64,000 bases of DNA from Glycomyces xiaoerkulensis (GCF_002798405.1 NZ_PGGV01000027.1:121844-185843); one strand, 5' to 3'; positions 1 through 8,606 are shown, counted from the stretch's first letter. The notes: generated from the letters alone by a model not told the origin. Numbers and translations are program-made.

Positions 1-1118
1 CCGGCCTGGTCGAGCCGGTCGGTGAGTCCCGCGAGTCCCTCGACGACCCGCTCGGCGACCCGTTCGGCGGCGGCCTCCTGCGAGTCGCGGACCTGCAGGG
101 CGAGGTTGAGGCGGTGGCGTTCGCCCGCACCGACGGCGTCGGTGACGGTGCGGCCGACCTCGGTGAGGACGGTCGCGGTCCGTTCGTAGTGGTCGGTGGT
201 GGTGTCGTGGAGGTCGGCCGCGATCCGGCGGGCCAGGTCGGCCGACTGGCGGTGCTGATCGGCGAGGCGCTGTTCGATGTCGGCGAGGGCGGCGCGGAGG
301 TCCCCGGCGGCCGAGGTGATGGCGCCGGCGCCGTCGGCGATCTCGGCGACGGTGGCCCGGAAGGCGCCTCCGGCGGCGCCGAGGTCGCTCAGTTCGGCGC
401 TGACGCGGTCGGCCGACTCGGTGAGTTCGCCGGTGAGTTCGGCGGCGCGGTCGGTGATCCGGCGCAGTCGGTCGGCCGCGGATTCGGGCGTTTCCGGCGG
501 ACGGCTTCGCAGGTGGAGAGCGGCGTCGGTGAGGGCCGCGTCGAGGCGGTCGCGCAGCCGGGCCTCGCTCCGGGCGGCTTCGGCCTCGAGCTTCCGGTGC
601 TTGAGCTCGATGCCGACCGACACCGCGATGATGCCGGCGATGCTCAGCAGGACCAGCACCGCCATGTTGCCGAAGCTGAACCAGATCGTCCCGTCGAAGC
701 CGCCGAGCCATTGGCGGAAGAACGACTGGGCGCCGGGTTCGGCGCCGCCCTCGAGCATTCGCCCGTAGGCGCCGGCCGCCTGGTGGATGCCCCACCAGGT
801 GCACAGCAGCGGGATGAAGACCAGAGTCACCCGCGCCGCGTACCACCATCTGAGCGGGCTGGTCCCCTCGCGGACCACGGCGTCGAGCACGACGTTGGCG
901 AACGCCTCGTGCAGGCGGATCTCGCTCCAGGGTCCGGGCGGTTCGGGCCCGCGGAGCGCGGCGGCCAGGGAGTTGAGCTGGCGGGCGCGCTGTTGGAGTT
1001 CGTCTCGTCCGGCCAGCGCTTCGAGCTCGTCGGCGACGTCCCGGGCCTCGGGGGTTCCCGGGCCGTATCGGGTGGTCGCCGGGGCGGGTGCGGTGGCGGC
1101 GGAGCTCGTCTGGGACAT
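1..1118 (-). CDS. Stator-A-like membrane protein with long helical tail (partial, 3' end outside window)
   Basis: An open frame starts at ATG 1118 and runs off the left edge (at least 372 codons). Two hydrophobic segments are visible, about residues 94-113 and 150-171, joined by a short loop. From about residue 174 onward the chain is an Ala/Glu/Arg/Asp-rich, probably coiled-coil tail. The gene lies 28 bp downstream of a MotB/ExbD-like gene. Paired membrane segments followed by a long cytoplasmic tail recall MotA/TolQ/ZorA stator subunits, but I see no diagnostic family motif, so this rests on topology and neighbourhood. No strong ribosome binding site precedes the start. It could instead be an unrelated actinobacterial coiled-coil membrane protein. 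Confidence 0.7.
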   Translation of the reverse strand, partial: MSQTSSAATAPAPATTRYGPGTPEARDVADELEALAGRDELQQRARQLNSLAAALRGPEPPGPWSEIRLHEAFANVVLDAVVREGTSPLRWWYAARVTLVFIPLLCTWWGIHQAAGAYGRMLEGGAEPGAQSFFRQWLGGFDGTIWFSFGNMAVLVLLSIAGIIAVSVGIELKHRKLEAEAARSEARLRDRLDAALTDAALHLRSRPPETPESAADRLRRITDRAAELTGELTESADRVSAELSDLGAAGGAFRATVAEIADGAGAITSAAGDLRAALADIEQRLADQHRQSADLARRIAADLHDTTTDHYERTATVLTEVGRTVTDAVGAGERHRLNLALQVRDSQEAAAERVAERVVEGLAGLTDRLDQA

Positions 1119-1146
1119 GGCGTTCCAATCGGGTGAAGGGCGAGGC

Positions 1147-1734
1147 TCAGGCGACCAGGAGGTAGAGCTCGATCTGGAGGGTCCCGGTCGATATCGCCTC
1201 CTTGCCGCTGGAGGTCCAGAAGTGGCGGGTCGGCGCGTCGCCGAACAGGTCGGGGTAGGCCTCGGCCATGACCTCGTTGGCGGCTGCGGCGATGCTGCCG
1301 CCGTAGCCGGGGTCGGAGGCCCCGCCGAAGGTCAGCATGAAACCGACTCGGGAGCCGTCCTGGATGAGCGGTTCGAAGTGCTCGGCCACATCGTCGACCA
1401 GGTCGCGTTCGGCGGATTCCGAACCGTCGACGAGGCCGGCCGCGTCGCTGTCGACGTAGAAGACGAGGGGTTCGGGTTCGACGCCCGGGTCGGCGGTGGG
1501 TTCCGGGGTCGGCGAGGGGGTGGGGCTCGGTGAGGGGGCGGGCGCGGTCTCCTCCGGCCCGTCGTCCAGGGCGGCGGCGGGGAAGTCGGAGACCACGACG
1601 ATGGTGATGATGAACAGCAGCAGTGCCAGGTCGGCGAAGAGCCATCCGGCGAGCGAGACCGGGCTCTGCGACTCGACCCGGCGTGAGGCGCGGGGTCTTA
1701 AGGCCAAGGGGCACCTCGCACGGGAAGGTTTCAA
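1147..1734 (-). CDS. MotB/ExbD-like single-pass membrane protein with periplasmic domain
   Basis: About 195 residues. One membrane helix lies at residues 28-48 (GWLFADLALLLFIITIVVV), with an acidic residue, Asp35, near its N-terminal end. This is the arrangement of the proton-carrying Asp of MotB, ExbD and ZorB. A Pro/Ser/Glu linker (about 58-82) leads to a C-terminal beta-alpha-beta domain reminiscent of a degenerate OmpA-like fold. No peptidoglycan-binding signature is obvious. The longest form uses TTG at 1734. A second TTG at 1707 has a better GAGGTG ribosome site, so the start is uncertain. It probably forms one operon with the downstream tail protein. Stator function is inferred. Confidence 0.65.
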   Translation of the reverse strand: MKPSRARCPLALRPRASRRVESQSPVSLAGWLFADLALLLFIITIVVVSDFPAAALDDGPEETAPAPSPSPTPSPTPEPTADPGVEPEPLVFYVDSDAAGLVDGSESAERDLVDDVAEHFEPLIQDGSRVGFMLTFGGASDPGYGGSIAAAANEVMAEAYPDLFGDAPTRHFWTSSGKEAISTGTLQIELYLLVA

Positions 1735-1826
1735 CGGACGATGAAGCTGCTAATACTACCAAGACCCGTCGAAACCGTCAGACCCGTCGGAAGGGGCGCG
1801 GAAGCGTCCGGGATCCGCGCCCGGGC

Positions 1827-2942
1827 TCACGCCCAGGGGAGGGCGAGTTCGGAGAACAGCCTGCCCTCCTTCGCCGCCCGCTCCACGGCCGCGTCGGCGC
1901 CGTCCAGGACGGTCACCGGGTCGGCGCCGACCCGCTCGAGATGGGCGTCGTCGACCAGGGGCGGGACCGGGTCGTTGAGGACCCTCTCGAGCACGCCGGT
2001 GAAGGTCTTGGAGCGCCGCAGGCCGCTGATGAGCCCCACGCCCCGCTGGCGGTGCAGCAGCAGGTTGTCGAACAGGTCGGTGCGCCCGTACTGCTTCGGC
2101 TCGGCGTCGCCGGGGAGGCTCAGCCGGTCGGTCGGGTACTCCAGCCAGGCCTCGCCCTCGGTGCCGCGCACGTAGATGTCGCCTTCGAGCTTGCGGTCCC
2201 CGCACAGGGTCACCGCCACGGTGATCGACACCCCGCCCTTGTTGGACCCGCGCCACACCGCGGTGTCGTCGACCTCGATCCGGTCGCGGCAGCGCAGCCG
2301 CTCCAGCTCGATCTCGCCGTCGAGCGGCCAGTCGCCCGCGATCGCCAGGGCCTGCTGGGTGGCGTGCGCGAACGGGTTCGCCAGCGCGCCGTCGGCGACG
2401 AGCGTCCCGTCGAGCTCGCGCTTCCCGGCCCAGGCCGAACGCCGGTAGTAGGAGTCGGGGCGCTGCCAGGAGCCGGCGACGCCGACCGCTTCGAGGGTGC
2501 CGATGCGGCCGGATTCCATCGCGTCGCGCAGGGCGGTGAAGGCGTGCGAGCCGAGGGCCTGGAAGCCGACCTGGACGGCGCGGCCGGTCCCGATCATCTC
2601 GGCGTAGAGCCGCTCGTACTCCTCCAGCGAGGCCACGGGCGGCTTCTCGAGGTAGAGGTCGCAGCCGTGGCGCATGGCGTCGGTGGCGATGGGCAGGTGG
2701 GTGGGGGGCGGGGTGGCGATGACGACGATGTCGGGGTCGGCATCCTCAAGCATGCGCCGGTAGTCGTCGAAGACCGCCGCGTCGCCGATGGGAACGTCGG
2801 GGTCCTCGCTGACTTCGGCGGTGTCGCAGAGTCCGACGAGCTCGAGTTCGCCGCGGCGGCGCTTGGGTTCGAGGTTTCGCCGGTGGTGCAGGCCGTAGCC
2901 GTTCGCTCCGACGATGGCGATGCGGGGGATGGTCAGGTCCAT
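1827..2942 (-). CDS. Gfo/Idh/MocA family oxidoreductase
   Basis: 371 residues. An N-terminal Rossmann fold carries a glycine motif at residues 12-17 (GANGYG), and the family EKP motif is at 99-101, placing a catalytic Lys beside the nicotinamide. The C-terminal half is the alpha/beta substrate domain. Family members oxidise or reduce sugars, sugar acids and inositols with NAD(P). It is the last gene of a five-gene operon; its ATG directly follows the stop of the upstream dehydrogenase gene. Context (uronate isomerase, fuconate dehydratase) suggests a sugar or sugar lactone substrate, but the exact one cannot be read from sequence. Confidence 0.9.
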   Translation of the reverse strand: MDLTIPRIAIVGANGYGLHHRRNLEPKRRRGELELVGLCDTAEVSEDPDVPIGDAAVFDDYRRMLEDADPDIVVIATPPPTHLPIATDAMRHGCDLYLEKPPVASLEEYERLYAEMIGTGRAVQVGFQALGSHAFTALRDAMESGRIGTLEAVGVAGSWQRPDSYYRRSAWAGKRELDGTLVADGALANPFAHATQQALAIAGDWPLDGEIELERLRCRDRIEVDDTAVWRGSNKGGVSITVAVTLCGDRKLEGDIYVRGTEGEAWLEYPTDRLSLPGDAEPKQYGRTDLFDNLLLHRQRGVGLISGLRRSKTFTGVLERVLNDPVPPLVDDAHLERVGADPVTVLDGADAAVERAAKEGRLFSELALPWA

Positions 2943-4307
2943 TCAGGCATTCTCCAAGGTTCGGGCCACTCCGTGCCGGTCCAGGGCGTCCAGCCAGGCC
3001 GCTGCGGCCCGGCGCACTTCGTGATTGGAGGCTACCGGTTCGGGGACGACCGCGCGAAGGCCGAGTACGGCTTCCACGCGGGCGTCGGCGTCGCCGCCTG
3101 CCGCGTCGAGGCGCTCCCGCAGTTCGTGCGCCAGCGGGTCGTCGAGCGGCAGGGGTGTGCCGTCGTCGGCGGTTCCGCCGCAGAAGCGGATCCAGGCCGC
3201 CAGCGGCAGGGCGATGAGTTCGGTCTCCCGTCCGAGGTCGGCGATGGTGGCGAACAGGCGCTGCGGGAGCTTCTGGCTGCCGTCCATGGCGACCTGGAGG
3301 CAGCGGTGCCGGATGCCGGGGTTGGCGAAGCGTTCGAGGACGCTCCGGCCGTAGGCGATGGCGTCCTGGCCTTTCGGTGGCGTGAGGCTGGGCGCGATCT
3401 GTTCGGCGATGAGGCGTTCGGCGACCGCGCGCGCCCCGGGCAGTCGGAGGGTCTCGCTGATGGTCTCGGCTCCGGCGAGCGCGCCGAGGTAGGCGAGGGT
3501 GGAGTGGACGCCGTTGAGGGTGCGCAGCTTCAGCCGCTCCCAGGCGGCGACGTCGCTGGTGAAGGTGGCGTCCCAGTCGGGTCGGGGTCCGGCGAAGTCG
3601 TCCTCGATGACCCACTGGGTGAACGGTTCGGCCTCGACGGCGGCGCGGTCGGACAGGCCGAGGGCCCGTTCGGCCCGCTCGTAGGTGTCGGGTGTGGAGG
3701 CGGGGACGATGCGGTCGACCATGCTGGAGGGGAAGGTGACGTGGTCGTCGGCCCAGGCCCGGGCGTCGGCCCCGAGCAGCGGTTCGACTGCCGCGCGGGT
3801 GGTCTTGCCGTTGTCGGGGAGGTTGTCGCAGCACAGGATCGTGAGCGGCTCGCCGCCGCGCGCGGCCCGGCGGGCGATGCCGTCGGCCAGGATCGTCGGC
3901 ACGCCGTCGGGGTCGCGGTAGGCCTTCTCGGTGACGGTGAGGGTGACGACGACGATGTCGTCGGAGGCGATCAGGTCGAGGGCGCGCTCGCGTTCGCCGG
4001 CGAGGTGGAGGGTGTCGACGATGGAGCCGACGACGCGCAGGTTCGCGCCGTCGGGGCCGAGGGTGGCGACGGTGTAGAGGCCGTCCTGGGCGGCGAGGGC
4101 GTCGACTACCTCGCGGGAGCGCGGTGCGGCGCAGATGATCCCCCAGTCGGTGCCGTCGGTGTAGACGGCCTGGTGGGCGCGGTGGAAGGCGCCCGCACCG
4201 AGGTGGAGGATCCGGGCCCGGGCGGGGCGGGTGTGCGGGAGGCGCACGTCGCCGGGCACCTGGTCCAGGGTGGCGTCGGTCAGGAGCGGTTTTCTCAGCG
4301 CAGCCAT
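2943..4307 (-). CDS. Mannitol dehydrogenase family protein (probable fructuronate/tagaturonate reductase type)
   Basis: 454 residues, normal for polyol-specific long-chain dehydrogenases (MtlK/UxuB/UxaB). The N-terminal nucleotide motif GAGAFHRAH is at 37-45, DNLPDNG at 161-167, and the catalytic Lys/Asn/His set lies in KLRTLNGVHS (Lys260, Asn265, His268). ATG 4307 overlaps the end of the fuconate dehydratase gene by 13 bp, indicating translational coupling. Next to uronate isomerase the natural reading is NADH-dependent reduction of D-fructuronate to D-mannonate. Mannitol or other polyol oxidation cannot be excluded. Confidence 0.85.
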   Translation of the reverse strand: MAALRKPLLTDATLDQVPGDVRLPHTRPARARILHLGAGAFHRAHQAVYTDGTDWGIICAAPRSREVVDALAAQDGLYTVATLGPDGANLRVVGSIVDTLHLAGERERALDLIASDDIVVVTLTVTEKAYRDPDGVPTILADGIARRAARGGEPLTILCCDNLPDNGKTTRAAVEPLLGADARAWADDHVTFPSSMVDRIVPASTPDTYERAERALGLSDRAAVEAEPFTQWVIEDDFAGPRPDWDATFTSDVAAWERLKLRTLNGVHSTLAYLGALAGAETISETLRLPGARAVAERLIAEQIAPSLTPPKGQDAIAYGRSVLERFANPGIRHRCLQVAMDGSQKLPQRLFATIADLGRETELIALPLAAWIRFCGGTADDGTPLPLDDPLAHELRERLDAAGGDADARVEAVLGLRAVVPEPVASNHEVRRAAAAWLDALDRHGVARTLENA

Positions 4308-5590
4308 GCGACTCCGTCGGGGTAGCGGTAGGCGGCGATCGATTCGTCCTTCAAGGTGACCGAGTATCCGGGCTGCGTGGGCGGCCGGTAGCGGCCGTCG
4401 ACGACGGTGACCGGGTCGGTGTAGTGCTCGTGCAGGTGGTCGACGTATTCGATCATGCGGCCTTCGAGGGTCTTGCCGATGCGGAGGTATTCGAACATCC
4501 CGAGGTGCTGGACGTATTCGCACAGGCCGACGCCGCCGGAGTGGGGGCAGACCTCGATGCCGTGCTTGGCGGCCATGAGGAGGGTGGCCAGGACCTCGGG
4601 GATGCCGCCGACGCGGCAGGCGTCGATCTGGCAGACGCGGATGGCCCCGGCCTGCAGCAGTTGCTTGAAGATGACGCGGTTGGCGGCGACCTCGCCGGTG
4701 GCGACCCGGATCGGGTCGACGGCCCGCGCGATCGCGGCGTGGCCGAGGATGTCGTCGGGGTGGGTGGGCTCTTCGATCCAGTACGGGTCGAAGGCGGCCA
4801 GTCGGCGCATGTTCTCGACCGCTTCGGGGACCGACCAGATCTGGTTGGCGTCCATCATCAGCAGCCGGTCGGGGCCCAGGACGTCGCGGATGATGCCGGC
4901 GCGGCGGACGTCGTCGGCGATGTCGGCCGAGCCGACCTTCATCTTGGCGGCGGTCCAGCCTTCGGCTACGGCCTGCTCGGTGAGGGAGCGGACCTTGTCG
5001 TCGGGGTAGCCGAGCCAGCCGACCGAGGTGGTGTAGGCGGGGAAGCCGTCCCGCTCGAGGGTCTGGAGGCGCTCTTCGTAGCCCTTGCGGCCTTCGTCGA
5101 GGAGGGACTCGGCCTCGGCGGGGGTGAGCTCGTCGATGATGTGGCGGTAGTCGATCTGGGCGGCCAGTTCGGCGGAGTCCATTTCGGCCAGGAGTTGCCA
5201 CATGGGTTTGCCCTCGAGTTTGGCGCGCAGGTCCCACACGGCGTTGACGATGGCGCCGACGGCCATGTGGGTCGCGCCCTTCTCGGGGCCGAGCCAGCGG
5301 ATCTGGGGTTCCTGGACGATCGTGCGCCAGAACTCGACGGGGTGGGCGAAGATCTCCTCGACGGTCTTGCCGACGACCAGGTGGGCGTAGGCGCGGCAAG
5401 CGGCGGCGCAGATCTCGTTGCCGCGGCCGCCGGTGAAGGTGAATCCGGTGCCGGTGGGGCCGCCGTCGGTGTGCAGTTCGACGTAGCAGGCCGAGTAGTC
5501 GGCGCGGTTGATCGAGTCGGAGCCGTCGGCCTCGGCCGCGGTCGGGAAGCGGACGTCGTGGACTTCGAGCCGTTCGATCTTGGTCGGCAT
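4295..5590 (-). CDS. fucD: L-fuconate dehydratase-type enolase superfamily enzyme
   Basis: 431 residues, with close similarity along the whole length, as I recall it, to Xanthomonas FucD and human ENOSF1. The expected catalytic set is present: Lys218 in KMKVG, metal ligands Asp247 (DANQ), Glu273/274 (EEPT) and Glu300, and His350 in a CPHSGGVGLCE block. The GWLGY loop at 191-195 is typical of the fuconate group. The reaction would be dehydration of L-fuconate, or a related six-carbon acid, to the 2-keto-3-deoxy acid. It sits between uronate isomerase and the mannitol-type dehydrogenase with no spacing, so in this operon it may act on an acid formed from uronates. Confidence 0.88.
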   Translation of the reverse strand: MPTKIERLEVHDVRFPTAAEADGSDSINRADYSACYVELHTDGGPTGTGFTFTGGRGNEICAAACRAYAHLVVGKTVEEIFAHPVEFWRTIVQEPQIRWLGPEKGATHMAVGAIVNAVWDLRAKLEGKPMWQLLAEMDSAELAAQIDYRHIIDELTPAEAESLLDEGRKGYEERLQTLERDGFPAYTTSVGWLGYPDDKVRSLTEQAVAEGWTAAKMKVGSADIADDVRRAGIIRDVLGPDRLLMMDANQIWSVPEAVENMRRLAAFDPYWIEEPTHPDDILGHAAIARAVDPIRVATGEVAANRVIFKQLLQAGAIRVCQIDACRVGGIPEVLATLLMAAKHGIEVCPHSGGVGLCEYVQHLGMFEYLRIGKTLEGRMIEYVDHLHEHYTDPVTVVDGRYRPPTQPGYSVTLKDESIAAYRYPDGVAWLR

Positions 5591-7024
5591 CTACTTTTCC
5601 AATCCGTAGATCTTGCGCGGCAGGTGGTAGGCGAGGTCTACGGCGACTTCGCCGGCTTCATCGTCGGTCATGCGGTGCTCGGCGACGAGGCGGGCCAGGA
5701 ACGAGGCGTCGATGCGGCGGGCCACGTCGTGCCGCGCGGGGATGGAGCAGAAGGCCCGGGTGTCGTCGACGAAGCCGGCGGTGTTGTAGAACCCGGCGGT
5801 CTCGTGGACGGCCTCGCGGAAGCGGCGGATGCCCTCGGGGGAGTCCAGGAACCACCAGGGGGCGCCGATGAAGACCGACGGGTAGCCGCCGGCGAGCGGG
5901 GCCAGTTCGCGGCTGAAGGAGGTCTCGTCGAGGGTGTAGACGACCATCCGGAAGCGCGGGTCGTTGCCGAAGGCGTCGAGCAGGGGTTTGAGGTCCCGGG
6001 TGTAGGTGGTGTGGTCCGGGATGTCGCCGCCGACGTCGCGGCCCCAGCCTTTGTGGAGCCAGTCGTTGTGGTTGCGCCACGATCCGGGGTGGAGCTGCAT
6101 GACCAGGCCGTCCTCGACGCTCATGCGGGCGAATTCGACCAGCATCAGCGCGGGGAAGAGCGCCGCGTCCGCCGCTTCGGTCTTGCCCTGGAGGGCCTTG
6201 TCGAAGATCTCGGCGGCCTTGGCCGGGTCGTCGACCGTCATGGCCGTCCGGTTGCCGTGGTCGGAGCAGGTGGCGCCGGCGGCGATGAAGTCCTGGCGGC
6301 GGGCGCGCAGGGCTTCGAGGAAGCCGTCGAAGGTGGAGGTGTCGATCCCGGTGATCTCGCCGAGTTTCGCGACGCGGTCGGCCCAGCCGGGCCAGTCGGG
6401 TTCGACCAGGTTGTCGGGCCGGAAGGTGGTGACGACCTTGCCGCCCCGGCCGCCCCACTTGCGGCCGTCCTGGGCCGGCAGGGCTTCGAGTTCGGCGTGG
6501 GGGTCGAGCGAGTCGATCGGGGACTCGGTGGTGGCGAGCACTTCGAGGTTGAACCGGTCGAACAGGGCGCGGGGCCTGAAGTCGGGTTCGGTGAGGCGGG
6601 CCGAGAGGTGGTCGTAGAACTCGTCGGCGGTCTCGCCGCTGAGCGGCTTGTAGATCCCGAAGACCTCGGCGAAGGTGTAGTCGAGCCAGAGCTTCGAGGG
6701 CGTGCCGCGGAACAGGTGGTAGTTCTCGGCGAAGCGGCGCCAGATGACCCGGCCGTCGGTCTCGGAGGGGCTGCCGTCGGCCGAGGGCACGCCGAGCTGG
6801 TCGGGGGTGTAGCCCTGGCTGTAGAGCATGCGGGTGAGGTAGTGGTCGGGCACGACGAACAGCCGGGCGGGGTCGGGGAACGGCCGGTTCTCCGACAGCA
6901 GGCGCGGGTTGACGTGGCCGTGGGGGCTCACCAGCGGGAGGTCGGCGGTGCGCTGGTGCAGCTTGCGGGCGATGGCTCGGGTGCGTTCGTCGGCCGGGAA
7001 GAGCCGGTCGGGGTGCAGTGTCAC
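5591..7024 (-). CDS. uxaC: Uronate (glucuronate/galacturonate) isomerase
   Basis: 477 residues, the usual length for UxaC, an amidohydrolase-superfamily isomerase converting D-glucuronate to D-fructuronate and D-galacturonate to D-tagaturonate. The N-terminal SPHGHVNP block (His35, His37) and conserved WWFLDS and VDDTRAF segments near the C-terminus support the call. The stop codon is immediately followed by the fucD start, and the gene begins 8 bp after the upstream Gfo/Idh/MocA gene, so it lies within the operon. It is the pathway-defining gene here and points to uronate catabolism. Confidence 0.95.
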   Translation of the reverse strand: MTLHPDRLFPADERTRAIARKLHQRTADLPLVSPHGHVNPRLLSENRPFPDPARLFVVPDHYLTRMLYSQGYTPDQLGVPSADGSPSETDGRVIWRRFAENYHLFRGTPSKLWLDYTFAEVFGIYKPLSGETADEFYDHLSARLTEPDFRPRALFDRFNLEVLATTESPIDSLDPHAELEALPAQDGRKWGGRGGKVVTTFRPDNLVEPDWPGWADRVAKLGEITGIDTSTFDGFLEALRARRQDFIAAGATCSDHGNRTAMTVDDPAKAAEIFDKALQGKTEAADAALFPALMLVEFARMSVEDGLVMQLHPGSWRNHNDWLHKGWGRDVGGDIPDHTTYTRDLKPLLDAFGNDPRFRMVVYTLDETSFSRELAPLAGGYPSVFIGAPWWFLDSPEGIRRFREAVHETAGFYNTAGFVDDTRAFCSIPARHDVARRIDASFLARLVAEHRMTDDEAGEVAVDLAYHLPRKIYGLEK

Positions 7025-7032
7025 GGTAGCTC

Positions 7033-8346
7033 CTACTGGTTTTTGAACAGGTCGGCGACAGCAACCGGTTGCCCGGTCGCGATGGAGGCATTCGAGGCCA
7101 GGCCGGCCGCCAGGGCGTTCACGCCGTCCCGGGCGGTCGCGGAGCGGTCGTGCGGGTCGCTCTCGCCGTCGAAGAGGACCGCGAGCATCCGCTGGTCGCC
7201 GCCGCCGTGGCCCTTGCGCTGGTACTCGCCGACGTCGATCGACCGCGGCTTGGTCCAGAAGGGGTGGACGGTCAGCTCGTACCGGCCCTCCTCGGGGGCC
7301 TCGTGCGAGCCGTGGACTGAGGCGCCGTTGGGGCCCTTGAGGTCGGGGTTGACGTGGTCGTTCTCGACCACGAGCAGTTCCAGCCGGCCCTGGGTCCCGT
7401 TGAAGTGGACCCGGTAGCCCTCCCAGGGCGAGTAGGCGGTGAGCCGGTAGGACAGCGTGGCCCCCGATTCGTAGTCGACCAGGGCCATCATGTCGTCGTA
7501 GATGGTGGCGCCGGGCGCGAAGACGTTCTGGTCGCGCAGGTAGCCGTCCTCGGATTCGGCGTCGAGGTAGAGCTCCTTGAGCCCGGGGTTGTCGTCGAGG
7601 TGGAGCGCGAACGGGTCGTCGGCCGAACCGGCGGCGCCGGTGGCACGCTCGTAGCCGCGGTCGTGGCCGGTGCGGCGGCCGTTCTCGCCGTAGAAGGCGA
7701 GCTTCCCTTTAGCAAACGCTTGCATCGGCGCGGAGTCGAGCCACCAGTTCACCAGGTCGAAGTGGTGGCCGGACTTGTGGACCAGCAGGCCGCCGGACTT
7801 GTCGGCGAGCCGGTGCCAGCGGCGGAAGTAGTCGGCGCCGTGCCGGGTGTCGAGCAGCCAGTCGAAGCCGACCGAGATGATCTCGCCGACCGCGCCTTCG
7901 CGGAGGAGGTCGGCGACCTTTTCGTGCAAAGGGTTGTACCGGTAGTTGAAGGTGACGGTGACGCTGCCGGCGCTGCGCCGCTCGGCCTCGAGGATCGCCG
8001 CGGCGTGCTCGCCGGTGGTGGTCAGCGGCTTCTCGCAGATGACGTCGAGGTCCCGCGCGAGGGCGGCGAGGATGTACTCGTGGTGGTGGGCGTCGACGCA
8101 GGTGACGATGACGGTCTGGGGCTTCGCCTCCTCGAGCATCCGCTCGAAATCCGTTGCGGCGTAGAGGTCCGGGGCGGGGGCCCCGGCGGCCTCGACCGCC
8201 TCGGCGTGGACGCCGAGCCGGTGGCGGTTGGTGTCCGCCAGCGCGACCAGCCGCGCCTTGCCGGAGCGCTCGACGACGGCGTCGACGAACATCTTCGCGC
8301 GTGCGCCAGTGCCGACCAGAGCATAGCGATGCGGCGTGACTGACAT
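7033..8346 (-). CDS. Gfo/Idh/MocA family oxidoreductase, first gene of uronate operon
   Basis: 437 residues, longer than its operon partner at 1827-2942. The N-terminal nucleotide-binding turn begins VGTGARAK (residues 11-18) and the EKPL catalytic motif is at 105-108. The domain after it resembles large sugar-acting members of the family. ATG 8346 is preceded by GAAGGAG at a good distance. As the promoter-proximal gene it is probably the entry dehydrogenase of the pathway; the substrate is unknown. An imperfect LacI-type operator-like sequence lies inside the gene at 7712-7723. Confidence 0.9.
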   Translation of the reverse strand: MSVTPHRYALVGTGARAKMFVDAVVERSGKARLVALADTNRHRLGVHAEAVEAAGAPAPDLYAATDFERMLEEAKPQTVIVTCVDAHHHEYILAALARDLDVICEKPLTTTGEHAAAILEAERRSAGSVTVTFNYRYNPLHEKVADLLREGAVGEIISVGFDWLLDTRHGADYFRRWHRLADKSGGLLVHKSGHHFDLVNWWLDSAPMQAFAKGKLAFYGENGRRTGHDRGYERATGAAGSADDPFALHLDDNPGLKELYLDAESEDGYLRDQNVFAPGATIYDDMMALVDYESGATLSYRLTAYSPWEGYRVHFNGTQGRLELLVVENDHVNPDLKGPNGASVHGSHEAPEEGRYELTVHPFWTKPRSIDVGEYQRKGHGGGDQRMLAVLFDGESDPHDRSATARDGVNALAAGLASNASIATGQPVAVADLFKNQ

Positions 8347-8372
8347 GTGACTCCTTCGTCTGCGAGGTTCTG

Positions 8373-8384
8373 GTAAACGCTATC
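8373..8384. promoter_or_regulatory. Degenerate LacI-type operator candidate upstream of uronate operon
   Basis: GTAAACGCTATC lies 27 bp before the first gene of the operon. Its left half matches the frequent LacI-family operator pattern GTAAACGTTTAC exactly, while the right half has three mismatches. No regulator gene is in the window next to the operon. The assignment is pattern-based only. Confidence 0.3.
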
Positions 8385-8420
8385 GAACGCGGACGGCGAA
8401 TACAAGGCCCAGGGATCGAT

Positions 8421-8432
8421 GCAATCGATTGC
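8421..8432. promoter_or_regulatory. LacI-family operator candidate (perfect 12-bp palindrome)
   Basis: GCAATCGATTGC is a perfect palindrome centred on CG, the form bound by many actinobacterial LacI-family sugar regulators. It lies about 75 bp upstream of the first uronate-operon gene, in the divergent region shared with the ATPase gene. The position suits control of the operon. The binding protein is not identified. Confidence 0.45.
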
Positions 8433-8537
8433 CGAGCATGCTAGCAGCAACGACGCCCGGGCCTCTACGGGCATCGGACCTCGCCGCATCCGCAGCGGAT
8501 CGGCCCCGAAGGTGGAGCCTTACCTCCATTCCTTGAT

Positions 8538-8590
8538 AAACTCGTGTTCATCTTAGTTAGATCTGATCTAACTAAGATGAACACGAGTTT
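8538..8590. repeat. 53-bp palindrome: 25-bp perfect inverted arms, 3-bp spacer
   Basis: Arms 8538-8562 and 8566-8590 are exact reverse complements separated by CTG. The arms are AT-rich compared with the genome (core TTAGTTAGAT). The right arm ends 16 bp before the ATPase start codon. A TTGATA sequence overlaps the left edge, and TTAGAT or TAAGAT inside could serve as -10 elements, so the palindrome probably covers the promoter. It could be a large operator, a cruciform or an mRNA hairpin. Confidence 0.85.
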
Positions 8591-8606
8591 CTGAGGATCG
8601 GAGTAC

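Noticed and set aside
1623..4325. Very long open frame on the plus strand opposite the sugar-acid operon
   Set aside because: It is a GC-bias shadow: the translation is low-complexity Gly/Val/Asp-rich with no family match, while the minus strand encodes recognisable enzymes.
4424..7417. Second very long plus-strand frame opposite fucD and uxaC
   Set aside because: Same reason; both underlying minus-strand proteins have complete catalytic motifs.
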